From Prevotella sp. UBA6387 (lineage in GTDB: Bacteria; Bacteroidota; Bacteroidia; Bacteroidales; Bacteroidaceae): a DNA stretch of 21,551 nt. The notes under the pieces were generated by a model. That model had not been told where the DNA came from. It searched no databases and was given only the letters and a program-made list of their open reading frames with translations. Below, piece after piece: positions 6,974-14,398 of the stretch (within the stretch, counting starts at the first letter, position 1; each line of letters opens with the position of its first letter). Position numbers and translations under genes: made by a program. The stretch lies in NCBI GenBank assembly GCA_002437565.1, contig DJQL01000067.1:11896-33446 (forward strand). The letters run 5' to 3'.

Positions 6974-7972
6974 ATGGAATTCGCGAATAAAGAATATTTC
7001 TTGCTGCTGTTGCTGCTTATTCCTTACGTGTTGTGGTATTTTCTCGGTCGAAAGAAGAGTGAGCCCACGATGCGCATGAGCGACACCCGGGCGTATCTTA
7101 ATGCCCCGAAGAGCTGGCGAGAGCATATCATGAACCTGCCAATGCTGCTGCGTTGCCTGACGTTCACGCTCATTGTCATCATTCTTGCCCGTCCGCAGAC
7201 CCACAACTCTTGGGGAAGCAAGACCGTGGAAGGCATCGACATCATGCTTGCCATGGACGTGTCTACCTCGATGCTCGCCGAGGACTTGAAGCCTAACCGC
7301 ATAGAGGCTGCGAAGGACGTGGCCGCCGAGTTCATATCAGGCCGGCCCGATGATAATATCGGGTTGACCATATTCGCCGGAGAGGCGTTTACCCAGTGCC
7401 CGATGACAACGGATCACGCCTCGTTGCTCAACTTGCTGCAAAACGTGAGAACCGACATCGCGGCAAGAGGACTGATACAAGATGGAACCGCCATAGGAAT
7501 GGGGCTCGCCAACGCCATATCGCGACTGAAGAACTCAAAGGCCAAGAGCAAGGTCGTGATCTTGCTTACCGATGGCTCTAACAATATGGGCGACATATCG
7601 CCAATGACGTCGGCGCAGATAGCCAAGTCGCTTGGCATACGTGTCTACACCATAGCGGTAGGCACCAACAAGGTGGCGCCGTACCCGATGCCAGTGGGTG
7701 GGACTGTGCAGTATGTGAACATGCCTGTGGACATTGACACGAAGACGCTTGGCGACATCGCCTCCACTACCGACGGCAACTTCTACCGTGCCACGAACAC
7801 GGCGCAACTGAAGAAAATATACAAGGACATAGACCAGTTGGAGAAGACAAAGATGGATGTCAAGAAGTTCTCCAAGCGCTATGAGGCTTACCAACCATTT
7901 GCCCTCGCCGCCGTGCTCCTGCTCCTTCTGGAGATTCTCCTTCGGAACACGGTATTGCGGCGACTGCCTTAG
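6974..7972 (+). CDS. batA: BatA, vWA-domain membrane protein
   Basis: A 332-aa inner-membrane protein of the Bacteroides aerotolerance operon. Two N-terminal membrane segments (about 8-23 and 57-72) are followed by the family hallmark ARPQ, then a vWA domain. Its metal site is complete: DVSTS (95-99), T172 in the DGTAIG loop and D200 in LLTDGS. A further membrane segment (about 307-324) closes the protein. The overall layout, with the vWA domain between membrane segments and facing the periplasm, is the standard Bat topology. It is followed 78 bp later by batB, the widest gap in the cluster, with no consensus promoter in it. Bat proteins are linked by genetics in Bacteroides fragilis to tolerance of air, but their biochemical task is unknown. 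Confidence 0.93.
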   Translation: MEFANKEYFLLLLLLIPYVLWYFLGRKKSEPTMRMSDTRAYLNAPKSWREHIMNLPMLLRCLTFTLIVIILARPQTHNSWGSKTVEGIDIMLAMDVSTSMLAEDLKPNRIEAAKDVAAEFISGRPDDNIGLTIFAGEAFTQCPMTTDHASLLNLLQNVRTDIAARGLIQDGTAIGMGLANAISRLKNSKAKSKVVILLTDGSNNMGDISPMTSAQIAKSLGIRVYTIAVGTNKVAPYPMPVGGTVQYVNMPVDIDTKTLGDIASTTDGNFYRATNTAQLKKIYKDIDQLEKTKMDVKKFSKRYEAYQPFALAAVLLLLLEILLRNTVLRRLP

Positions 7973-8050
7973 CAAGCGCGAGAAGAGATACAGGGTGGTC
8001 GTGTGTGCCTTCATTTGTTTGAGAATTAAATAGTGTAAGAACTTAACGAT

Positions 8051-9076
8051 ATGCTTCGATTTGAAGATCCTATATACCTGTTGCTGTTGTGGTTGATACC
8101 AGTGTTGGCATTGGTAAGGCTGGTCATGTGGCGACAACGCAAGGCTAAGTTGCGGAAGTTCGGTGACCCAGCCTTGGTGAGAGAATTGATGCCAGACGTG
8201 TCGAAGTTTCGCCCGTCGGTAAAGTTTTGGCTGCTCAACGCAGCCCTCGCCGTACTCATTGTCATGTTGGCACGGCCACAGATGGGCGCGAAAATCTCGC
8301 ATGAGTCACGCAATGGCATTGAGGCGATAATCTGTATGGACATATCCAACTCCATGCTTGCCCAAGACGTGGCCCCCAGCCGTCTCGACAAGAGCAAGAT
8401 GCTCGTGGAGAACCTTGTAGACCACTTCACCAACGACAAGGTCGGGCTGGTGGTGTTTGCCGGCGACGCATTCGTGCAACTGCCCATAACCAGCGATTAT
8501 GTATCGGCAAAGATGTTCCTGCAGAACACTGATCCATCGCTTATCCAGACACAAGGCACCGACATCGGCAGGGCCATTACCGTGGCCATGCACAGTTTTA
8601 CGAAACAAGACAAGGTAGGGCGCGCCATAATCGTCATCACCGATGGCGAAGATCATGAGGGCGGAGCTGAGGAGGCCGCAGCCGCGGCCAAGAAGCAGGG
8701 CATCAACGTGTTTATCCTTGGGGTGGGAAGCCCAAAGGGAACTCCCATACCCTTGGGAGACGGCAATTACATGAAGGACGCGAGTGGGCAGACCGTGATG
8801 TCGGCTCTCAATGAGCAGATGTGCAAGGAGGTGGCCAAGGCGGGAAGCGGGACCTATATCCATGTGGACAATACTGCGGACGCGCAGGAAGAACTCAACG
8901 ACCAGATAACAAAGCTGCAGAAGGGCGACACGGATTCCGTGATATACAGTGAGTATAATGAGCAATTCCAGGCCTTTGCCATATTTGCCCTGTTCATCCT
9001 CATAGTGGAAGTGTGCATATTGGAGTCAAGAAACCCAAGGCTGAAAAACATCAAGCTCTTTAAGAAAAGAAAGTGA
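8051..9076 (+). CDS. batB: BatB, vWA-domain membrane protein
   Basis: A 341-aa paralogue of BatA with the same plan: membrane segments at about 7-26 and 57-74, the ARPQMG hallmark, a vWA domain and a terminal membrane segment (about 308-324). The metal site is complete: DISNS (97-101), T170 in TQGTDIG, D198 in ITDGED. The short positively charged tail (LKNIKLFKKRK) should face the cytoplasm. One base separates its stop from the start of batC, suggesting translational coupling. The BatA/BatB pair with intact metal sites probably forms a heteromeric complex in the membrane; that is inference from paralogy and gene order. Confidence 0.93.
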   Translation: MLRFEDPIYLLLLWLIPVLALVRLVMWRQRKAKLRKFGDPALVRELMPDVSKFRPSVKFWLLNAALAVLIVMLARPQMGAKISHESRNGIEAIICMDISNSMLAQDVAPSRLDKSKMLVENLVDHFTNDKVGLVVFAGDAFVQLPITSDYVSAKMFLQNTDPSLIQTQGTDIGRAITVAMHSFTKQDKVGRAIIVITDGEDHEGGAEEAAAAAKKQGINVFILGVGSPKGTPIPLGDGNYMKDASGQTVMSALNEQMCKEVAKAGSGTYIHVDNTADAQEELNDQITKLQKGDTDSVIYSEYNEQFQAFAIFALFILIVEVCILESRNPRLKNIKLFKKRK

Positions 9077-9077
9077 T

Positions 9078-9764
9078 ATGAGATTCTATAAATGTATCTT
9101 GTTGTTGGCAATGTGCGTGTTGGCAATAGTTGATGCCAACGCGCAAAGCGACAGGCAGTTTATCAGAAATGGTAATCGGCTGTACCGTCAGCAAAACTAT
9201 GCCAAGGCGGAGATTGAATACAGGAAGGCATTGGGCAAGAACCCATCGAACCCACAAGCCTTGTACAACTTGGGCACGGCGTTGCTCATGCAGCAGAAAG
9301 ACAGTGCGGCGGTGTCACAATTGCAGAATGCGGCAAAGTGTGAGACATCCAAGCTCAGAAAGGCAAAAGTGTGGCATAACATAGGCGTGGCTTGCCAGAA
9401 GCACAAGCTTTTCTCTGATGCGATCAAGGCTTATGAGGAAAGCTTGAGAAACAATCCCGCGGACAACGAGACAAGATATAATCTCGCCTTGTGCATGAGA
9501 CAGCAAAAGAACCAGAAAAACCAAGACAAGCAACAAAACAAGGACAAGAACAAACAAAAGCAGAAACAGAACAAAAACGATAAAAACAACAAGGATAAGA
9601 ACCAAGACCAGCAGCAAAAGCAGCAGAAGCAGCAGGAGAAGATGAGCAAGGACAATGCCGAGCAGCTCCTCAACTATGCCGAGCAAGAAGAGAAACAAAC
9701 CCAGCAGAGGCTCAAGAAGCAAGAGGCGCAGCCTCAGAGAAGACGCTTGGAAAAGAACTGGTGA
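9078..9764 (+). CDS. batC: BatC, exported TPR protein with Q/K/N-rich tail
   Basis: A 228-aa protein with a signal peptide (1-22, VDANAQ cleavage region), three TPR-like repeats (about 25-58, 59-92 and 96-141) and then a strongly biased region of Gln, Lys, Asn and Asp (about 143-188). It ends with the BatC hallmark segment NAEQLLNYAEQEE and a RRLEKNW terminus. The length and order match BatC of Bacteroidales. The low-complexity region probably acts as a flexible linker or charged tether between the TPR bundle and the conserved tail. It begins one base after the batB stop. The stop codon overlaps an ATG (TGATG at 9762-9766) that opens a tiny ORF before batD. Confidence 0.92.
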   Translation: MRFYKCILLLAMCVLAIVDANAQSDRQFIRNGNRLYRQQNYAKAEIEYRKALGKNPSNPQALYNLGTALLMQQKDSAAVSQLQNAAKCETSKLRKAKVWHNIGVACQKHKLFSDAIKAYEESLRNNPADNETRYNLALCMRQQKNQKNQDKQQNKDKNKQKQKQNKNDKNNKDKNQDQQQKQQKQQEKMSKDNAEQLLNYAEQEEKQTQQRLKKQEAQPQRRRLEKNW

Positions 9765-9810
9765 TGGCGGTTCAGCTTGTATGGATTTCAAGGAGTTAAT
9801 GATCAAATAA
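9764..9810 (+). other. Two overlapping mini-ORFs linking batC to batD
   Basis: An 11-codon ORF (9764-9799, peptide MAVQLVWISRS) starts on the batC stop (TGATG). Its own stop overlaps a second ATG (TAATG, 9797-9801) that opens a three-codon ORF ending at 9810 (peptide MIK). The batD ATG follows at 9814. AAGGAG (9790-9795) precedes the second ATG at Shine-Dalgarno distance. The open frames are certain from the sequence; translation, and a role in passing ribosomes to batD, are speculative. Confidence 0.3.
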
Positions 9811-9813
9811 TAT

Positions 9814-11643
9814 ATGACGCAACGTTTACTCTTATATATCTCGTTTATCTTAGGCTTTTTGGCTGGTGGCGTAAGCTATGCCAACGCCCAAATCTCTGTT
9901 TCGGCTCCTTCGAGGGTGTCGGCAGGCGAGAACTTCCGAATAGCTTATACCATAAATACGCAAGACGTGGAGAACTTCCGTGCTGGGAACATCCCCTCTG
10001 GGCTTGAGCTCATAGCGGGTCCATACACCTCACAGCAAAGTAGCTACCAGATGATAAACGGCCACACGTCGAGCTCATCGTCGATTACGTTCACCTTCAC
10101 GGTCTTCGCAGCCAAGGATGGCGTGTATACCATTCCCGCGGCGCACGCGCGTGTCAGAGGGCACAACACGACCTCACGGCCAGTGCGAATCACCGTGAGC
10201 GGACGAGCCAGAAGCAACGGCGGCGCTCCGCAGATGCACCAAGATGGCGGGGGACAGCAACCACGTGTCGCACAGGCAGGTTCGGCAATATCAGGCAAGG
10301 ACTTGTTTATCAAAGTGACTGCCAACAAGAGGCGAGTCCATGAGCAAGAGCCGGTGCTCCTCACATACAAGGTCTATACTCTCGTGGACCTCACTCAGTT
10401 GGAAGGCAAGATGCCGGACTTGACGGGATTCCACAGTCAGGAGATTCCTTTGCCGCAACAAAAAAGCTTTCACGTGGAGAGGGTTGACGGGCGCCCGTAT
10501 CGTTGCGTCACGTGGAGCCAGTATCTGATGTACCCCCAGATGACAGGTTCACTTCAGATACCGTCCATTACCTTCAAGGGAATAGTGGTGCAGCAGAACC
10601 GCAATGTCGATCCTTTTGAGGCTTTCTTCAATGGAGGCTCAGGTTATGTTGAGGTGAAGCGCAACATTGTCGCTCCTGGATTGTCAGTCCAGGTCGACCC
10701 ATTGCCGGCAAAGCCTTTGGGGTTCTCGGGAGGTGTCGGCAAGTTTAACATCACCGCGAGTCTTAGCAGCAAGGAGGTTAAGGCGGGCTCGCCCATTACC
10801 CTTAGAGTGGTCGTGGGTGGCACTGGAAACCTTAAACTCATAAAGCAGCCTGTGGTGGAGTTCCCGAAGGGATTCGACAAGTATGACCCCAAGGTGACAG
10901 ACAAAACTAAACTTACCAATGCCGGGATAGGAGGAAACATGGTATACGATTTCCTTGTCGTACCTCGTAACCAAGGCAAGTACACCATTCCGGCAGTGTC
11001 GTTTATATATTACGATGTTGACGCCAATGCCTACAAGACGCTGCATACCCAATCGTTCGTCGTCAATGTCACTCCAGGCGACGGCAAGGGCACAACGGAA
11101 AGCTTCGATAAGATGGCCGACAATGACATCCGTTCCATAAAAGGCGGAGCGTCAACCAATGCCACTGGTGGCAAGATTTTCTTTGACAGTGTGGCATATT
11201 GGGTTTGCCTGTTGGTACCATTGCTGGCGTTCGTGATATTGCTCATAGTGTTCCGTCGTCGGGCTATAGAAAATGGCGACGTGGTGAAGATGCGCGGTAA
11301 GCGCGCCAACAAGATTGCGAGGAAACGCTTGAAGAGGGCAAGCAAGTTGATGTTTGAGCACAACACCGCAGAGTTTTATGATGAGATCCTGCGCACGCTG
11401 TGGGGCTATGTCAGTTTCAAGCTGAATATGCCAGTGGAAAGTCTCTCGCGTGACAATATAAGGGAAAAACTCGCTCAACGCGGGGTGGGCGAGGACATTA
11501 TAGATAAGTTCATGTCTGCCCTTGAGGAGTGTGAGTATGAACGCTACGCTCCTGGCGATGAGGCCGGAAACATGGAGAAGACGTTCCAGTCGGCAATGAC
11601 CGCCATTGTGGATATAGAAGATGTAATGAGGAAAAGAAAATGA
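9814..11643 (+). CDS. batD: BatD, exported beta-domain membrane protein
   Basis: A 609-aa BatD-family (oxygen tolerance) protein. It has a signal peptide (about 1-26, YANAQ), a long exported part of repeated beta-sandwich domains (about 27-455), one membrane segment at about 460-482 followed by RRR, and a cytosolic helical domain (about 490-609). Landmarks include GKDLFIKVTANKRRVHEQEP and repeated G-Y-IPA patterns (for example DGVYTIPAA and QGKYTIPAV), typical of immunoglobulin-like repeats in the family. The C-terminal helical module resembles that of the 5863-6939 product. The start lies 49 bp after batC, and the end overlaps batE by four bases (ATGA, 11640-11643). Topology suggests a bridge between periplasmic partners and the cytosolic MoxR/DUF58 pair; that is inference. 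Confidence 0.92.
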   Translation: MTQRLLLYISFILGFLAGGVSYANAQISVSAPSRVSAGENFRIAYTINTQDVENFRAGNIPSGLELIAGPYTSQQSSYQMINGHTSSSSSITFTFTVFAAKDGVYTIPAAHARVRGHNTTSRPVRITVSGRARSNGGAPQMHQDGGGQQPRVAQAGSAISGKDLFIKVTANKRRVHEQEPVLLTYKVYTLVDLTQLEGKMPDLTGFHSQEIPLPQQKSFHVERVDGRPYRCVTWSQYLMYPQMTGSLQIPSITFKGIVVQQNRNVDPFEAFFNGGSGYVEVKRNIVAPGLSVQVDPLPAKPLGFSGGVGKFNITASLSSKEVKAGSPITLRVVVGGTGNLKLIKQPVVEFPKGFDKYDPKVTDKTKLTNAGIGGNMVYDFLVVPRNQGKYTIPAVSFIYYDVDANAYKTLHTQSFVVNVTPGDGKGTTESFDKMADNDIRSIKGGASTNATGGKIFFDSVAYWVCLLVPLLAFVILLIVFRRRAIENGDVVKMRGKRANKIARKRLKRASKLMFEHNTAEFYDEILRTLWGYVSFKLNMPVESLSRDNIREKLAQRGVGEDIIDKFMSALEECEYERYAPGDEAGNMEKTFQSAMTAIVDIEDVMRKRK

Positions 11644-12401
11644 TAAAGCACCATTTCAATATATTTGTCATCACGCTCTTGGCGACGCTCCTTAGTCCGC
11701 TATCGGTTTTCGCGCTCACCAAGGGTATTGCGGACAGCTGCTATCGGCAGGGCAATTACCAGCAGGCCATATCCGATTACAAGGCATTGCTTCAACATGG
11801 AGTGTCGTCTGACTTGTACTATAATTTGGGTAATGCGTACTATCGTTCTGACAGTCTTGCCCAGGCCATTCTTTGTTATGAACGAGCTTACAGGCTCTCG
11901 CCGAGCGACGACGACGTGAGGTTCAACCTGCAATTTGCCCGCTCCAAGACGATAGACAAGATCGCTCCCGAGGCAGACAACTTTTTCGTGGCGTTATACC
12001 GCGACGTGGTTTCTTTCGCTAATGTCGACACGTGGGCTTCTTGGAGTATAGGTAGTGTCATCGTGGCACTGATTCTCATGCTTTGCTACCTTTTTGCATC
12101 GCCACTGTGGTTGCGTAAGGTAGGCTTCTTTGGCAGTGCCGCTTTCTTGGTGGTGTTCGCGTTCTCAACGCTTTTCGCTTGGCAGCAAAAATACTGGCTC
12201 CACAATAGTCGTGGAGCTATAGTCATGTCACCGTCCATTAGTGTCAAGACGATACCAGAAGACAAGAGTCCCGACGCTTTCGTGATCCACGAAGGCACGC
12301 GAGTGGAAATCATAGACGATGGGCTGAAAGGCTGGAAGCAAGTTGAGCTTGGCGATGGCAGGGAAGGCTGGATTAAGTCTGGCATGATAGAGAAGATTTG
12401 A
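11640..12401 (+). CDS. batE: BatE, TPR and SH3-like membrane protein
   Basis: A 253-aa protein with a signal peptide (about 1-25, SVFA), TPR repeats (about 29-92, including DLYYNLGNAYYRSDSLAQAI), two membrane segments (about 133-155 and 161-181) and a C-terminal bacterial SH3-like domain (about 193-253, with VEIIDDGLKGWKQVELGDG and GWIKSGMIE). This order is that of BatE in Bacteroidales. The SH3-like end may face the periplasm and bind peptidoglycan or protein partners. The start codon overlaps the batD stop by four bases. The stop overlaps the next start (TGATG, 12399-12403), so the PAP2 gene is tied to the operon's translation. Confidence 0.9.
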   Translation: MIKHHFNIFVITLLATLLSPLSVFALTKGIADSCYRQGNYQQAISDYKALLQHGVSSDLYYNLGNAYYRSDSLAQAILCYERAYRLSPSDDDVRFNLQFARSKTIDKIAPEADNFFVALYRDVVSFANVDTWASWSIGSVIVALILMLCYLFASPLWLRKVGFFGSAAFLVVFAFSTLFAWQQKYWLHNSRGAIVMSPSISVKTIPEDKSPDAFVIHEGTRVEIIDDGLKGWKQVELGDGREGWIKSGMIEKI

Positions 12402-13102
12402 TGATGCTTGAAAATATCTTGTCGGCAGACCTCTCACTGTTGCGTTTCTTTAATAGCGGCAACTCTGTATACTTCGATGCGTTGGTTCCGATGTTGACAT
12501 CTGGGCTGACGTGGATACCTCTTTATCTTGCCTTGTTTTATCTTGTCGTGAAGAATCATGAGACCATGGCGCAGATAGGACTTGTCGTTGGTGCTGCCAT
12601 GCTGTGCGTTGTTCTTGCTGGCGGTGTTGGCGATTTTATAGTTAAGCCCATGGTCGGGAGGTTGCGCCCATGCAACGACCCAATGGTCAAGACGCAATTG
12701 AACCTCATTGTTGGCACGTTGAGCGATAGTTATAGTTTCTTTTCTTCACATGCTGCCAACACGTTCTCATTGGCTATGTTTTTCAGTTTGCTTGTGCGTG
12801 ACAGGCTTTTCGCGATCGTGATGTTTCTTTGGGCGTTGCTCAACTGCTGGACACGGCTTTACCTGGGCGTGCATTATCCTTCCGACATACTTTGCGGCAT
12901 GCTTTATGGCTCTTTTGTAGGAACCTTGGTTTACTTGGCTTTCTACAAGTTGTTTTATAAGTTCAACATAAAATTTCAATACATATCATCACAATACACG
13001 GCATCGGGCTATGCCAAGGCCGACATTGACATGGTTGTGGCGACATTGGTGCTCACCATTGCGGTAGTGACGCTTTTGGCGTTTGGTGATATCTCGATAT
13101 GA
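12401..13102 (+). CDS. PAP2-family membrane phosphatase
   Basis: A 233-aa integral membrane phosphatase of the type 2 phosphatidic acid phosphatase family, expected to remove phosphate from lipid pyrophosphates or phospholipids at the membrane surface. All three catalytic motifs are present: K82-PMVGRL-RP90 (KX6RP), SSHA with H117 (a variant of PSGH that lacks the glycine), and TRLYLGVHYPSD with R152, H158 and D162. About five or six membrane segments surround them. A tail of about 20 soluble residues leads to an extra hydrophobic segment at 211-229. An ATG at 12404 is an equally usable start; a TTG at 12398 was rejected. The position directly after batE with a one-base overlap suggests a lipid or cell-wall carrier role near the Bat system; undecaprenyl pyrophosphate is a plausible but unproven substrate. 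Confidence 0.88.
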   Translation: MMLENILSADLSLLRFFNSGNSVYFDALVPMLTSGLTWIPLYLALFYLVVKNHETMAQIGLVVGAAMLCVVLAGGVGDFIVKPMVGRLRPCNDPMVKTQLNLIVGTLSDSYSFFSSHAANTFSLAMFFSLLVRDRLFAIVMFLWALLNCWTRLYLGVHYPSDILCGMLYGSFVGTLVYLAFYKLFYKFNIKFQYISSQYTASGYAKADIDMVVATLVLTIAVVTLLAFGDISI

Positions 13103-14382
13103 ACCAATATAAGAACATGGATACAAAACACATAAGAATAGACGATTACGACTATTGTCTTCCAGATGAGCGAATAGCTAAGTTCCCATTGAAGGAACGC
13201 GACCACAGCAAGTTGTTGGTATACGACAAGGGCAAGCTTTCCGACGACATCTTCTACAATCTTCCGCAGTATCTTCCCAAAGGTGCGTTGATGGTTTTCA
13301 ACAACACGAGGGTTATCCAGGCGCGCATGCATTTCCGCAAGGAGACAGGCGCGCTCATAGAGGTCTTTCTCATGGAGCCGGCCAGTCCAGCCGATTACGA
13401 GCAGATGTTCCAGTCTACATCCCATTGTAGCTGGCTTTGCATGATAGGCAACTTGAAGAAATGGAAAGATGGCGCGTTGAAGAGAGTCTTTGAGATTAAG
13501 GGTCGCAAGCTCACATTGTCGGTCACTATGGACAGAAGCAAGACAATAGAGAAGAGTGGCGGCACCAACTATTGGGTTGATTTCGAGTGGGATGCCGCGG
13601 AGGTCAATTTCGCGGAGATTCTCGATGCCGTTGGCGAGCTTCCTATCCCGCCCTATCTCAACCGCAAAACTGAGGAGAGCGACAAGACGACCTACCAAAC
13701 GGTTTATTCCAAGATCAAGGGCAGCGTCGCGGCTCCTACGGCAGGCTTGCACTTCACCGACAAGGTGCTGAAAGACATCGACGCACAGGGCATAATTCGC
13801 GATGAGGTGACGTTACACGTCGGCGCGGGGACGTTCAAGCCCGTCAAGACGGAGGAGATAGAAGGCCACAAGATGCACTCAGAGTACATAGTGGTGCATC
13901 GCCACACTTTTGAGCGACTCTTGCGTCACGATGGCCGAGCGATAGCCGTTGGCACCACGAGTGTCCGCACACTTGAGAGCCTGTATTATGTCGGCGTGAA
14001 AATTCTGCGCAACCCCAACGCCACCGAGGAGGAGTTGAGTGTGGAACAATGGGAGCCATACGACCTGCCACACGATGACGATGGCCTCGTGATCGTTGAC
14101 GGCAAGCCAGTGCATGTGTGTGATTCTATAAGGGCTATACTCGATTATCTCGACCGCGACGGTCTTGACGCGTTGCACACGTCCACGCGAATAATCATAG
14201 CCCCAGGATATGTCTACAAGATAGTGAAAATCCTTGTCACCAATTTCCATCAGCCTAAGAGTACGCTGCTCTTGCTCGTGAGCGCGTTTCTCAAGGGAAA
14301 TTGGCGTGTGGTATACGACTATGCGTTGTCGCACGGTTTCCGCTTCTTGAGCTATGGCGATGCCAATCTGCTTATACCATAA
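13099..14382 (+). CDS. queA: QueA-type S-adenosylmethionine:tRNA ribosyltransferase-isomerase, long form
   Basis: A cytoplasmic enzyme of queuosine tRNA modification that, in QueA, transfers and isomerises the ribosyl part of S-adenosylmethionine onto 7-aminomethyl-7-deazaguanine. Family motifs are clear: FNNTRVIQARM (67-77), GSVAAPTAGLHFT (208-220), VTLHVGAGTFKPV (237-249), HKMHSE (257-262), AVGTTSVRTLES (283-294), TNFHQPKSTLLLLVSAF (381-397) and FRFLSYGDANLL (414-425). The protein is 427 aa against about 350 for standard QueA. An extra stretch, roughly 296-364, sits between VRTLES and the PGY motif. The gene overlaps the PAP2 stop by four bases (ATGA); an internal ATG at 13117 would give a more typical N-terminus (421 aa). 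Bacteroidota can carry two QueA homologues, so this could be the divergent paralogue with a related but different substrate. Confidence 0.88.
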   Translation: MNQYKNMDTKHIRIDDYDYCLPDERIAKFPLKERDHSKLLVYDKGKLSDDIFYNLPQYLPKGALMVFNNTRVIQARMHFRKETGALIEVFLMEPASPADYEQMFQSTSHCSWLCMIGNLKKWKDGALKRVFEIKGRKLTLSVTMDRSKTIEKSGGTNYWVDFEWDAAEVNFAEILDAVGELPIPPYLNRKTEESDKTTYQTVYSKIKGSVAAPTAGLHFTDKVLKDIDAQGIIRDEVTLHVGAGTFKPVKTEEIEGHKMHSEYIVVHRHTFERLLRHDGRAIAVGTTSVRTLESLYYVGVKILRNPNATEEELSVEQWEPYDLPHDDDGLVIVDGKPVHVCDSIRAILDYLDRDGLDALHTSTRIIIAPGYVYKIVKILVTNFHQPKSTLLLLVSAFLKGNWRVVYDYALSHGFRFLSYGDANLLIP

Positions 14383-14398
14383 TAAAAAAGAACGTAGT

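Noticed and set aside
7973..8050. Internal promoter between batA and batB
   Set aside because: The 78-bp gap has TTTG-like bases but no TAnnTTTG element at the right distance.
9315..9806. Leucine-rich minus-strand ORF resembling a membrane protein
   Set aside because: The leucine/valine run is the complement of the CAA/AAG/AAC-rich tract of batC, so it is compositional.
13050..13098. preQ1 riboswitch upstream of queA
   Set aside because: The queA start overlaps the PAP2 coding region and no suitable pseudoknot-forming sequence was seen there.
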